From Pirellulales bacterium (lineage in GTDB: Bacteria; Planctomycetota; Planctomycetia; Pirellulales; Thermoguttaceae): 39,363 bases of DNA. The notes beneath the pieces are model-generated. The model saw nothing but the letters and a program-made list of their open reading frames with translations. It had not been told where the DNA came from and did no database searches. The stretch is taken from contig JABWBD010000018.1 in the NCBI GenBank assembly GCA_013360685.1, forward strand, positions 1 to 39,363. Reading direction: 5' to 3'. The first letter of the stretch is position 1, and every line of letters starts with the position of its first letter. Shown piece by piece: positions 22,904 through 31,022 of the stretch. A program made the position numbers and the translations under genes.

Positions 22904-24293
22904 TTTCGCGGAGCACGACGGCCGGATCCTGCATTACCGCCGATAGCGTCGGCAGGTAGCTGGCCAGCATGGTCACCAGCGGCGCGCCCAACAAAGCGGC
23001 AATCAACAGTTCGTGCTGCATGACGACGTATCCCTCCGACAGGTCGAGAGCACGCAGCCCGAACCACTGGCCGACCGACGTCCCCAGCGCCGCTCCGAAC
23101 ACCGCCCCCAGCAGGCCGAGTAAGAACGCCTTGCCGAGGAACAACGAGGCAATCGCCCCGGAGCTCTTGCCGATCGCGCGCAGCAGGCCGATCTCGGTTC
23201 GACGTTCGCGGACGTTGGCCATCGCCAACAACCCGACCCAGACCGCGGCGGCAAGCACGACCAACGGCGTGATCACTTGGGCCAGGGTCTCCATGATCCG
23301 CTGAATACGGGCGCGGCTTGCGGCCAGGTTGGCCATGATCTCTTCCTGTTGTGCCAGGACCTTCTGCCGTTCGGCCAGATTCGCCTTCATCGCCCCGATG
23401 ATCTGGTTCTGTTTCGCCGCCACCAGTTCCCTCTGCTCCGCGCGGGCCAGCGCTTTCGAGCGGAACTCGGTGATTTGCGCCTCGGGCAGGACTTCCGACA
23501 GTTGCTTTCGGATGTTGGGCAGGTTTGAACCGGCGCAATTGCACCCCAGGGCCATGATCTGGTTGATCTTGCCGGGCTTGTCGAGGAGCGATTGGGCATC
23601 GGTCAGGTGCATGGCGATCGTGATGTCTTCCTTGCTTCCCTGCTCAGGCAGCACGCGCGCGATGCGGAACGGTTTTCCCAGCACCTCGACGGTTTCGCCC
23701 GCTTTGCGGCCCACGGCCAGTTCATGCCCGAGCAGGACGGTCCCCGGTTCGACGGTATAGCCCATCGGCGACTTGTGCCGCATGTGCGACTGGGTCGTCT
23801 CCGGCAGGTAGCCGGTCAAGAGGATCTTCCGGTTCTGCCAGTCGATCTTGCTCTGGAGCGTGGCGACCAGGTGCGTCACGTAGGTAAGCCGAGTATCCGC
23901 GGCCAGCCGATCCACGTACTCCTGCGGCATGTCGTGGACGGCAAAATCCGCCGCCCAGAAGTCGCTCATGTTCGTGTCGCGATGGACGATCATGAGGTTG
24001 AACCCCATGTCGACCATCAGCCGCCGGGTTTCTTCCCCCAACTGGTCCAGTTCGGCCGCCGTCGTCGCCTCCACTTTTCGGATCTCTTGCTCCAGTCCGG
24101 CAACGCTCTGCCGCAGATCTTTGACCAGCGACTCCGACTTCGTGACTTGCACCCGGGTTTCCCGCTGATAGGCTTCCACCAGCATCGGTCCCGCCACGAA
24201 CAGCGTCACCGCAATCGTCACGGCGAGAACACTCAGGGCGAAATTGGCCCTTCGGTAGCTGATTTCCGCAAGAAGGACTTTGAGGATCGACAT
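22899..24293 (-). CDS. FtsX-like ABC transporter permease (MacB type)
   Basis: 464 residues. An N-terminal membrane helix (FALSVLAVTIAVTLFVAGPM) is followed by a large periplasmic part of about 280 residues with coiled-coil segments at each end (ESLVKDLRQSVAGLEQEIRK and VAAKQNQIIGAMKANLAERQ). The C-terminal FtsX domain has three helices and the signature NVRERRTEIGLLRAIGKSSG. This matches the MacB/LolCE permease group, which handles lipoproteins, peptides or cell-wall signals by mechanotransmission with an ATPase partner. No ATPase gene is visible next to it; the substrate is unknown. The long coiled coils are unusual for the family. Its stop codon comes from a palindromic repeat. The ATG has AAGGAAA upstream. 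Confidence 0.85.
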   Translation of the reverse strand: MSILKVLLAEISYRRANFALSVLAVTIAVTLFVAGPMLVEAYQRETRVQVTKSESLVKDLRQSVAGLEQEIRKVEATTAAELDQLGEETRRLMVDMGFNLMIVHRDTNMSDFWAADFAVHDMPQEYVDRLAADTRLTYVTHLVATLQSKIDWQNRKILLTGYLPETTQSHMRHKSPMGYTVEPGTVLLGHELAVGRKAGETVEVLGKPFRIARVLPEQGSKEDITIAMHLTDAQSLLDKPGKINQIMALGCNCAGSNLPNIRKQLSEVLPEAQITEFRSKALARAEQRELVAAKQNQIIGAMKANLAERQKVLAQQEEIMANLAASRARIQRIMETLAQVITPLVVLAAAVWVGLLAMANVRERRTEIGLLRAIGKSSGAIASLFLGKAFLLGLLGAVFGAALGTSVGQWFGLRALDLSEGYVVMQHELLIAALLGAPLVTMLASYLPTLSAVMQDPAVVLRET

Positions 24294-24438
24294 GCGTGGT
24301 TTCCTTGCTCTCGAACTCCCACAGGCGAGGGCAGGCCTCTTCAGGCCGCGGCGATGGAAGGCGATCCCTTTATCCTATGCCACAAGACCAACCCTGGCCA
24401 ATGCCCCGCCGATCGCGGTGGGAAGCTCTCCCGGGCAG

Positions 24439-25146
24439 CTAGGCCCTCGCGCCGTCGGCGTAGCGCGCCGAGACGGTGTCCCAGTCGATCACACTGAAAA
24501 AGGCCTTCACGTAATCGGCGCGGCGGTTCTGGTATTTGAGATAGTAGGCGTGCTCCCAGACGTCGATGCCCAGGATGGGGATCTTGCCGTCGGTGATGGG
24601 GCTGTCCTGATTCGGCGTGCTCTGAACCGAGAGCTTGGCGCCCTTCCGGTCGGCGCAGAGCCACGCCCAGCCGCTCCCGAACCGCTTCATCGCAGCGTCG
24701 GTAAAGTCGCTGGCGAACTTGTCGAATCCGCCGAGTTGGCTATCGATGGCTTTGGCCAGCTCGCCCTTGGGCTGCGCGCCGCCCTTGCCCGACATGATGG
24801 TCCAGAAAAACGTGTGGTTCACGTGTCCGCCGCCGTTGTTGCGAACCGCCATGCGGATCGACTCGGGCAGTTGATCGAGATGGGCGACCAGTTCCTCCGC
24901 CGACTTCTTGGCCCATTCGGTCCCGGCGACCGCCTTGTTGAGATTCGCCACGTAGGCGGCGTGGTGTTTCGTGTAATGGATCTCCATCGTGCGGGCGTCG
25001 ATATGCGGCTCCAGGGCATCGTACGGATAGGGAAGCTTGAGCAGTTCGAACGGCCCTTGGACCGCCTGGGCCCAAAGCGGACGGCTCGGCAACAACAGGC
25101 TGGCGCCCAGTCCCAACGAAGCGGCAAGGAACTCACGGCGTTTCAT
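24439..25146 (-). CDS. sodA: Tat-exported manganese-type superoxide dismutase
   Basis: 235 residues. It converts superoxide to H2O2 and O2. The fold markers of Fe/Mn SOD are all present: [51 protein letters not shown], and the metal ligands in [21 protein letters not shown]. Gly in the GGGHVNH block and Gln in NQDSP favour Mn over Fe. The N-terminus is a Tat signal ([19 protein letters not shown], then WAQA), so the enzyme should be folded with metal and then exported, unlike the usual cytoplasmic SodA. AGGAGG lies seven bases before the ATG. It precedes the FtsX-like permease by about 145 bases on the same strand. Confidence 0.92.
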   Translation of the reverse strand: MKRREFLAASLGLGASLLLPSRPLWAQAVQGPFELLKLPYPYDALEPHIDARTMEIHYTKHHAAYVANLNKAVAGTEWAKKSAEELVAHLDQLPESIRMAVRNNGGGHVNHTFFWTIMSGKGGAQPKGELAKAIDSQLGGFDKFASDFTDAAMKRFGSGWAWLCADRKGAKLSVQSTPNQDSPITDGKIPILGIDVWEHAYYLKYQNRRADYVKAFFSVIDWDTVSARYADGARA

Positions 25147-25382
25147 CGATCACACCTCCTCGGTTTTTCAGAAATCTGCAAAATTCTCTGACAACCGGCT
25201 TCTTGACTCGTCTTGAAGCGGTTTGGAGCGAATGGTACGTGGCGGGCTCATGGTGGACGACCGAGAGAACGCCCGGGCATCGCTGCAAATCGTTTTTTGA
25301 CAGGAGTTTCTGTAAAAATTACCAGCCGACGGGACATTTGGGACACCCGGCTATTCGTCCGTGCCCAGGTCGATCGGCCTGG

Positions 25383-25669
25383 TCAGATCCAGCGCCAGCC
25401 GCCTCTCCCGGTCCAGAACGTGTTCTGGTGGAACTTCTCGCTGACCCGCTCCGGCTCCAGGGCGTTTTCTCCGCGGTACAGCGGCTCCAGCAGGGCCAAT
25501 GCGCCTCGAACGAGATGGTCGCTCGTGAAGACACTGCCTAGCCCGACCAGACCTTCGTCCGTGAGGACGGCGATCAGCAGTCGTCCTGCTTCAGTTCGTC
25601 GCTCCACCCTTCCTCGGGCGTGGCGCCGCGCAGACCGGCGGCTCGGATTTCGCGGATTTTCATGGGCAT
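25383..25669 (-). pseudogene. Enolase-superfamily (mandelate racemase-like) fragment, frameshifted
   Basis: The gene opens with ATG at 25669 or 25663 (MKIREIRAAGLRG...EGWSDELKQDDC) and hits a stop at about 25574-25576. One frame away the family sequence resumes: LLIAVLTDEGLVGLGSVFTS, then LLEPLYRGENALEPERVSEK and HQNTFWTGRGG. This is the capping domain of the mandelate racemase/muconate lactonising group. Then the barrel with all its metal ligands is absent; translation stops at 25383. A short stretch in another frame just after (LALDLTRPIDLGTDE) could be the old C-terminus, which would imply an internal deletion. It overlaps the end of the creatininase pseudogene by one base (TGATG), showing they were an operon. 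Confidence 0.75.
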
Positions 25670-26242
25670 CACCAGCGGATTTGGGATTGGACCGGTCCGG
25701 CGTGTTGGTCGCTGCGCTGGGCAACGGGCCCGGCGCGGAATTCATCAACCAGCTCAATGAGGCGCGATACGACGGCCTCCCAGATGACCTTTCCCTTCTC
25801 GGCCGTGGCACGGGTCGGATCCCCATGAACGCCGACTTTCGTCCAGCGTCCCCAGTAGTCGCTGAAGCGGACGAAGGGAGAGGTGCTGTCGGAACTGGTA
25901 GGCCACGCTCTTGGTCACGCAGAGGCAGAACTGGAGAAAGGCTTCAGGCTCGACGTGGATGGTACCGGGGAAATCGATGTGGTGCCGGTTCAGGTCGAAC
26001 GGCACGGGCGGCAGCACGAGCACCCGATCCGCCGCCCGGCGGCCCACCTCCAGGCACACCGATTCCGCCAGGAAGACGTCTACATCGAGCGGGAGGTGCG
26101 GGCCGTGCTGCTCGATGGTGCCGGTCGGCAGGATGACCACCTTCCGCATCGCGATGGCGTCGTTCATCTCCGGCCAGGTCAACCGCTGATACCGGTACTC
26201 GCTTGCTGCACCCATCCGGGTGATCTCCTGCGGGTCTTGCAT
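25669..26242 (-). pseudogene. Creatininase-family amidohydrolase, internally deleted
   Basis: The N-terminal part is well preserved: VVILPTGTIEQHGPHLPLDV with metal-binding Glu/His, and LNRHHIDFPGTIHVEPEAF. At about 25893, right after CVTKSVAYQ, the frame breaks. In another frame the family C-terminus follows (SPFVRFSDYWGRWTKVGVHG, then DPTRATAEKGKVIWEAVVSR) and ends at 25669. The NGHGxN and following metal-site segments, about 100 residues, are missing, so no active enzyme can be made. Creatininase-family members open creatinine-like or lactam rings. The start (26242 or 26215) is uncertain. The C-terminus was joined to the next gene by one-base overlap. Confidence 0.8.
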
Positions 26243-26425
26243 GTACCGGGCCGTTGTCACACGCGAGGGCCATTCTAGCGGGCATGTGCGGCCGGACGCA
26301 AGCAACTCGCCTCGCACGATGTGGGAAGAGCCAAGGAGATGCTTTTTCCGCTCCCCACGCGAAGCTATGATGGCACCGGTCTTCGATCGTCCGACCGGAC
26401 AACCATCCCCGACAGGAGCCAAATC

Positions 26426-27337
26426 ATGTCCCGTTTTCTCCTCGTTGCCGTCTTCCTGACAACATGCCAGACGCTTCGCGCCGACGAGATCCGCCACCGC
26501 TTTCTGGCCGTCGATGAATCGCGCCACCGGCTCTTGCACGTGGACCAGGTCGATCCGGCCAACGACTGGGCGATCGCGCTGGAGGGCAAGCACCGCGACA
26601 TCCAGCTCGTGGGCGGACAGGCGGTAATGCTCACCTTCGCCGACGGCTATCGCGAGTTCAGCCTCACAAGTCGCAAGCTGCTCAAAGAAGTCAAGGGATA
26701 CCCGGGAGCGACCTCCGCGCGGCGTCTGGCCGACGGCCAGACCGTGCTGGCCTGCAACGCTCAAGGAGTCACCGTTTACGAGCTCGACTCCGGTGACAAG
26801 CCGCTCCGAAAAGTGAACTTCTCGGTGCCTACCACACGGTTGCTGCGGCTAACGCCGCAAGGCACTCTCCTGTTCGGCTCCAGCAACGTGATCTTCGAGG
26901 GAGACTGGCAAGGCAAGATCGTCAAGACGCTCACCCTGCCGAAGGGCACCTGGTTCTACCAGGCGATACGTCTGCCCAGCGGAAACCTGCTGGCCGCCGC
27001 CGGATACGATCCCGCGATGATGGAGATCGACACGGAAGGAAAAATCGTAAAGTCGATCGGAGGCCGCGACACGGCGGAGGCCAAGACGCTGGGGTATCAC
27101 TTCTTCGGCGCGTTTCAGGTGCTCGCGGGCGGCAACATCGTGGTCTCGAACTGGACCGGTCACGGGCCGGAGGACAGCCGCAAGGGCGTCCAACTCGTCG
27201 AGTACGACCCGGCCGGGCGGATGGTCTGGAAGTGGCACGATCCCCAGCGGGCCGGCAGCATCAACGGCGTGATCGTCCTGGACGGCCTGGACGGCCTGGA
27301 TACGGCGATCCTCAACGACGACACCGTGCCGCGGTGA
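26426..27337 (+). CDS. Secreted beta-propeller protein
   Basis: 303 residues with a signal peptide (MSRFLLVAVFLTTCQTLRA). The body is a series of blade-like repeats, each a stretch such as HRFLAVDESRHRLLHVD, VTVYELDSGDKPLRKV, or MMEIDTEGKIVKSIGG, as in the PQQ-like/WD40-like group. The last blade reads GVQLVEYDPAGRMVWKWHDP and GSINGVIVLDGLDGLDTAIL. No enzyme motif was recognised. Such proteins typically serve as binding or scaffolding partners in the periplasm. CAGGAG lies nine bases before the ATG. It is convergent with the GntR operon, whose end is only some bases away. Confidence 0.75.
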   Translation: MSRFLLVAVFLTTCQTLRADEIRHRFLAVDESRHRLLHVDQVDPANDWAIALEGKHRDIQLVGGQAVMLTFADGYREFSLTSRKLLKEVKGYPGATSARRLADGQTVLACNAQGVTVYELDSGDKPLRKVNFSVPTTRLLRLTPQGTLLFGSSNVIFEGDWQGKIVKTLTLPKGTWFYQAIRLPSGNLLAAAGYDPAMMEIDTEGKIVKSIGGRDTAEAKTLGYHFFGAFQVLAGGNIVVSNWTGHGPEDSRKGVQLVEYDPAGRMVWKWHDPQRAGSINGVIVLDGLDGLDTAILNDDTVPR

Positions 27338-27497
27338 TTCGCGCTACCGGTGCCGGTTTCCGCTTTCGAGGGTCGTCGGCCGCTCGGGGAGAAGAATGGA
27401 GGATCTCCGGAACACGTTGTATTCCGGCTTGAGGGTGGTACAGGCGAAGTCGAGGCATTGACGTTGGAAGGTCAGCGTCTGATCGAGCTTTGTCGAC

Positions 27498-27733
27498 TCA
27501 ACCGCGCCACGCTGACCGGTTTTCGGCGGCGGCTGCTTTGGCTGGTTCGCTTCCTTTCCGCCGCGGAGACGCCGGGAGCACGAGATACCCTGCCAGGCAC
27601 GCGAGCAGCGAGCGCGTCGAGAGAAGCCGGCGGCGAACCGCGGCAACGAAGACCGCCGCAGTACCGCCGAAACAGCAGGCGACAAACGCCATGCGGAGGG
27701 GCGTCTCGACAAGGTCACGATCTCGTCGCTCAT
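27498..27733 (-). pseudogene. Small membrane protein, probably frameshifted
   Basis: An ATG at 27733 overlaps the GntR stop (ATGA) and starts MSDEIVTLSRRPSA; that frame then gives an Arg/Ser-rich non-membrane stretch to 27344. If one base is added after about codon 8, the reading becomes ...ETPLRMAFVACCFGGTAAVF and LLACLAGYLVLP, two hydrophobic segments, ending KAAAAENRSAWRG at 27498. The second frame has the look of a true 80-residue inner-membrane protein. Either a recent one-base deletion occurred, or translation begins at the ATG at 27692. Not recognised as any family. Confidence 0.45.
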
Positions 27734-28119
27734 GCTGACGGCTCCTCGATGTGTTGGCTCCGCCGGCGGATCAGGGCGATGAGCGACTCGACGTCGACGT
27801 TCATCTGCCGCGCCTCGGTCAGGAGCATGTCGATTCGTTCGGCGAGGATGCGGTTCTGCTCGCGGCGGGCCAGGGGCGATCCGCCGTCGGCCACGAAGAC
27901 GCCGGAGCCCCGGCGGCTGGTTACGACCCCCTCGCTCTCCAGCTCCCGGTACGCCCTTGCCACCGTATTGGGATTGACGAGGAGCTGTTCCGCCAGCTTC
28001 CGCACCGGCGGGAGCTGCTCACCCGCCGCCAGCCGTCCCGACGAAACCAGGTACTTGACCTGATCGAGGAGCTGGACGTAGATGGGCACGCCGTCCTGAT
28101 CCGAAATCCGCACCTGCAT
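27730..28119 (-). CDS. GntR-family regulator, YtrA subfamily
   Basis: 129 residues, the short YtrA form without a ligand domain. The winged helix begins GVPIYVQLLDQVKYLVSSG, with the recognition helix LLVNPNTVARAYRELESEGV and the wing TSRRGSGVFV. A helical tail of about 50 residues serves for dimerisation. YtrA members usually repress an operon holding ABC transporter genes; here the gene directly after it is the small, apparently broken membrane protein. The promoter region holds a palindrome that could be its operator. The start was taken at 28119. Confidence 0.88.
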   Translation of the reverse strand: MQVRISDQDGVPIYVQLLDQVKYLVSSGRLAAGEQLPPVRKLAEQLLVNPNTVARAYRELESEGVVTSRRGSGVFVADGGSPLARREQNRILAERIDMLLTEARQMNVDVESLIALIRRRSQHIEEPSA

Positions 28120-28151
28120 GCCGCGCCTCGCCGTAATCCAGATTGCACTAC

Positions 28152-28171
28152 TGTATTAGCAATTGAATACA
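28152..28171. promoter_or_regulatory. Palindromic operator candidate upstream of the GntR gene
   Basis: TGTATT-N8-AATACA, 33 bases before the GntR start. Its sequence (TGTATTAGCAATTGAATACA) resembles the dyads bound by YtrA-type regulators, which autoregulate. TAATACAG on the minus strand overlaps it and could be part of a promoter -10 region. Confidence 0.55.
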
Positions 28172-28267
28172 CTTCATCCCCGGTGTGAAGGCCGCAAACC
28201 GCGGAATTTCGGTCGCCGGCCAAAACGCAATTGGAGAGGAAGGTGGAGCGAAGGAGGGACATTCTAT

Positions 28268-30352
28268 TCACCTCGCATTGCCCGTCCGTTGCGATCTTGC
28301 CTGGTCGTCGGACCACCACTGATAGACGTGTACCTGCCACGGGGCGAAGACGTCCTCGACGTGATTCGCCTTGGCGGGCATGGCGCGGTCTTCAAACAGC
28401 GCTACTGCTTGCGCGCCTGCGGGGAACTCCCAGACCGCCGCGACGTGTGCCGCCGAGAGATTCACGGCGATCAGCGTGTGCAGTCCATCCAGAACCAGGT
28501 GGCGAACCTTGATGGCGGCGGCGGAAACGGCGGGCCGCAGGACTGCGCCGGGTTCGATCCGGCCGGAAGCCAGCGGTCCGGACAGGTGGCGGATTTGCGT
28601 GGCGATCCGCAGCGCCTCGGACCATTCATCGGGATAATCCCGCGGATTCAAGAGATTCGCGTACAACGCGTAGCCTTGAATGCCCAGCACCAGACTGTAA
28701 AAAGCCATCGCACGGATTTCCGCAGGCGTCGGCCGGAACTTTTCCATGGATTGGAAACTCGGCGCATAGCCCAAGTCGATGGCCTGCGAGAGAAACCAGA
28801 TGGGCTTGTCTTGAACCTGGCGGTAAAACACGGCCAGCGACCAGCCGTGAATCATCTGGGGATGGTAATGCGGCACGGGATAGCGATAGGAGACGAGAAT
28901 GTCTGCGTAGGGAATGCATTCCGCCAGCTTCGGCAAATCCGATATCGCGAAGATGATGGGCTTCGCCGCGTCCATCTCTTGGATTGCCGCCTGGGCGTGT
29001 TTCATCACTGTGAGGTGGTCCGGCAGGTGCTCCGGATCATCGGCCCAATAGCCAAGCACGGCCGGATGGTCGCGAAAACGGCCCTGACCATCTTCGAACA
29101 GTGCCTTGCGTGCTGAAACAGGATCGACACATTTCTTAATATCCGCCGTGACGTTCAGCACGCCCATCATGCCCGCGGCTTGCTCCTGGTCGAGACCGTC
29201 GGCCGTCTCGATCGTATTCAGCACGAAGTTGAACCCTGCATCGGCGGCCTGCCTGAGATCTTCCCTGTGAAAACGGCCGTCTGCGGGGTGGCAGGCGTAG
29301 GCATAAATCCCGATGGGGAAAAACGGTTCACCGTCCAGCCTCAGCGACTTCTCGCGAACACTTGGCCGATGCGCCGGTTGCCGGCCAACTCCGAACCGCC
29401 ACGTTAACCGGTTTCCGCGGTTCCCGGCCTGGTCGGCGACCATTACCTCGACACGATGAACGCCGTTTTCGAACGGGGTCGCCGGGGAGAGGGAAAAGCC
29501 CTCGTCCGAGATGGTCGCCCTGTCGGTTACCTCCTGGTTGTCCAACAGGACTTGAACCGATTTCACATCAATGCCCGAACCAGAGTCCCTGAATCCGGCA
29601 CGGATTACGGCACAGGAATCCACGCGGGCGTTGGGTACCGGCCGGGGGTCAGAGGCACAAGGCGGGGTGGTGTCTTGCGCCACCCACTGGCCGGCGCGCA
29701 GACGCGGCGGAGCGATGTCAGCGACGTCGCCCGACTCCTTGAGACTGAGGTGATCGAACCAGGCTTTCTGCGCATAGCAAAAGATTCGTAGTTTCACGAT
29801 CAAATCGGTCTGGCCCGGGCGCGTGGTGAGCAGGTGATCGAAACGCGACCATTGCACGGCCGGCGGCAAGTAGATGCCGCCCAGCGGCGACAGCGCCACG
29901 GGCATGTCGGACCAGTCGGCGGGCCTGGCGGCTTTGGCGGGATCTTCCGGGGACATGCCGAACTCGATGTTCGGTCCCCCGGGACTGCCCTCGTTGTAGA
30001 GCGGGTCTCCCGTCGGCGCGGGCGCCGCGTGGGGCTGGCGGGTGCGATACTGCAATGAGAACCGGTATGTGGTTTCCGGTTTCACCGGCAGGACCGTTTG
30101 CCAGTAGCCCAAGTCATCGCTGGTGGCGGTCTCGACCGCAATACACTTGGCGCTATGACAACCCGGCGATTCCCACGTCAGAGTTGCCTGGCGAGACTTG
30201 CCGGCCTGGCCGGGCGTGAACCCCGCGGGCTGGTTCGCATTTCCCGCGCTCGGAGATTCAAAATCTCCGTTGAGAACCAGTTCCTGAGCTTGGACGGCGT
30301 GCCCAACCGCCGCCAGCATTGCTGCAATCACTAGCCAGGTCGTGCATCTCAT
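28268..30352 (-). CDS. Exported multi-domain glycosidase-like protein
   Basis: 694 residues, starting MRCTTWLVIAAMLAAVGHAV with a signal peptide cleaved near AQAQE. The first about 180 residues form a carbohydrate-binding-like sandwich (ELVLNGDFESPS ... TYRFSLQYRTRQ). Next is an Ig-like domain (GSGIDVKSVQVLLDNQEVTD, then GVHRVEVMVADQAGNRG). The C-terminal half opens LRLDGEPFFPIGIYAYACHP and continues as a TIM-barrel-like region (FNFVLNTIETAD, LGYWADDPEH), as in GH2/GH5-clan proteins. The usual catalytic acid/base pair could not be identified with certainty; Asp-Asp-Pro-Glu in YWADDPEH is a candidate. Target: probably an extracellular polysaccharide. GGAG lies about nine bases before the ATG. 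Confidence 0.78.
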   Translation of the reverse strand: MRCTTWLVIAAMLAAVGHAVQAQELVLNGDFESPSAGNANQPAGFTPGQAGKSRQATLTWESPGCHSAKCIAVETATSDDLGYWQTVLPVKPETTYRFSLQYRTRQPHAAPAPTGDPLYNEGSPGGPNIEFGMSPEDPAKAARPADWSDMPVALSPLGGIYLPPAVQWSRFDHLLTTRPGQTDLIVKLRIFCYAQKAWFDHLSLKESGDVADIAPPRLRAGQWVAQDTTPPCASDPRPVPNARVDSCAVIRAGFRDSGSGIDVKSVQVLLDNQEVTDRATISDEGFSLSPATPFENGVHRVEVMVADQAGNRGNRLTWRFGVGRQPAHRPSVREKSLRLDGEPFFPIGIYAYACHPADGRFHREDLRQAADAGFNFVLNTIETADGLDQEQAAGMMGVLNVTADIKKCVDPVSARKALFEDGQGRFRDHPAVLGYWADDPEHLPDHLTVMKHAQAAIQEMDAAKPIIFAISDLPKLAECIPYADILVSYRYPVPHYHPQMIHGWSLAVFYRQVQDKPIWFLSQAIDLGYAPSFQSMEKFRPTPAEIRAMAFYSLVLGIQGYALYANLLNPRDYPDEWSEALRIATQIRHLSGPLASGRIEPGAVLRPAVSAAAIKVRHLVLDGLHTLIAVNLSAAHVAAVWEFPAGAQAVALFEDRAMPAKANHVEDVFAPWQVHVYQWWSDDQARSQRTGNAR

Positions 30353-30488
30353 ATGATTTCTCCGGCGATTCCGGTAGGGGTGTGTTGTTTTCGAGTCGTC
30401 GAACTCGCGTCCAGACGTCGCTCAGTCGCCGCGCCAGCGGTATTCGGTCCGCTCCGTTGGGGCTTTGGAATGGTTGGCCGATTGCGCT

Positions 30489-30507
30489 CCCAGGCCGTTG
30501 GCCTGGG
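30489..30507. repeat. Short CCCAGGCC hairpin
   Basis: CCCAGGCC (30489-30496) and GGCCTGGG (30500-30507) are exact complements with GTT between. No T-run follows, so I read it as part of a repeat and not as a terminator. Confidence 0.6.
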
Positions 30508-30815
30508 CTGACATGGGGTTGCCACGTTGTGGCGGAAGACTGGCTGGTTTCTACCTGGGCCCAGTTGGTGCACGTGTGGAGAGAGGTAGAGACGATCACG
30601 TTCCACCGCCCGATGCATTGCGCCTGCCATTCCGCGGTCCCATCGAATGCCAAGTTGCGGGTCATGACAAGGGTGTTTCCCCAGGCTAGGGCAAAGGAAT
30701 GCCTTCGGCCCAGCATTTTGGCTTGTTCCCCGATCACGGATTCTGCCGAAGACCCCTACCGGGTGCCTGTCCCCGTTTCCGAACAGCTTCCGGAAGAATA
30801 ATCCAGCCGATATTG

Positions 30816-30936
30816 TAAGGCGAGCGGCAGGTTCCAATCTACCCGTAGCCGGAGTCGTAACACTTCGGGCAGAAACGAAAAAAGGGAAGTCTCACGACTT
30901 CGGCTACGGGTAGGTCATTCTCTGCCGCTCGCCTAA
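30816..30936. mobile_element. MITE-like palindrome with TAA flanking repeats
   Basis: The element 30819-30933 begins GGCGAGCGGCAG and ends CTGCCGCTCGCC, an exact 12-bp terminal inverted repeat. The arms continue, after about ten divergent bases, with ACCCGTAGCCGGAGTCGT against ACGACTTCGGCTACGGGT (one mismatch). TAA flanks both sides (30816-30818 and 30934-30936) and may be a target-site duplication. No coding capacity. The outer 12-bp arms differ from the inner ones, so it may be one palindromic element inserted into another. Confidence 0.6.
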
Positions 30937-31022
30937 TGAGGATTTCCATCCGCCCCGTTCCGTTTGCGGACGAACTCCTGCTTCCAGAAGCGGTATGCCA
31001 GTTTTCCCAAGGAGAATGCCTT

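Larger units (their letters stand above)
30353..31022. other. Intergenic region with repeat-like DNA
   Basis: 670 bases between two divergent secreted-protein genes. No convincing gene is present. The left part (30440-30560) contains an 8-bp hairpin CCCAGGCC-GTT-GGCCTGGG (30489-30507) and flanking sequence with the look of a dispersed intergenic repeat. The right part contains the MITE-like element at 30819-30933. The promoter of the plus-strand gene should lie between 30937 and 31010. Confidence 0.5.

Noticed and set aside
30258..30801. Open frames on both strands in the 30.4-30.8 kb gap
   Set aside because: Low-complexity translations of repeat-like DNA, overlapping the signal-peptide start of the glycosidase-like gene; no family features.
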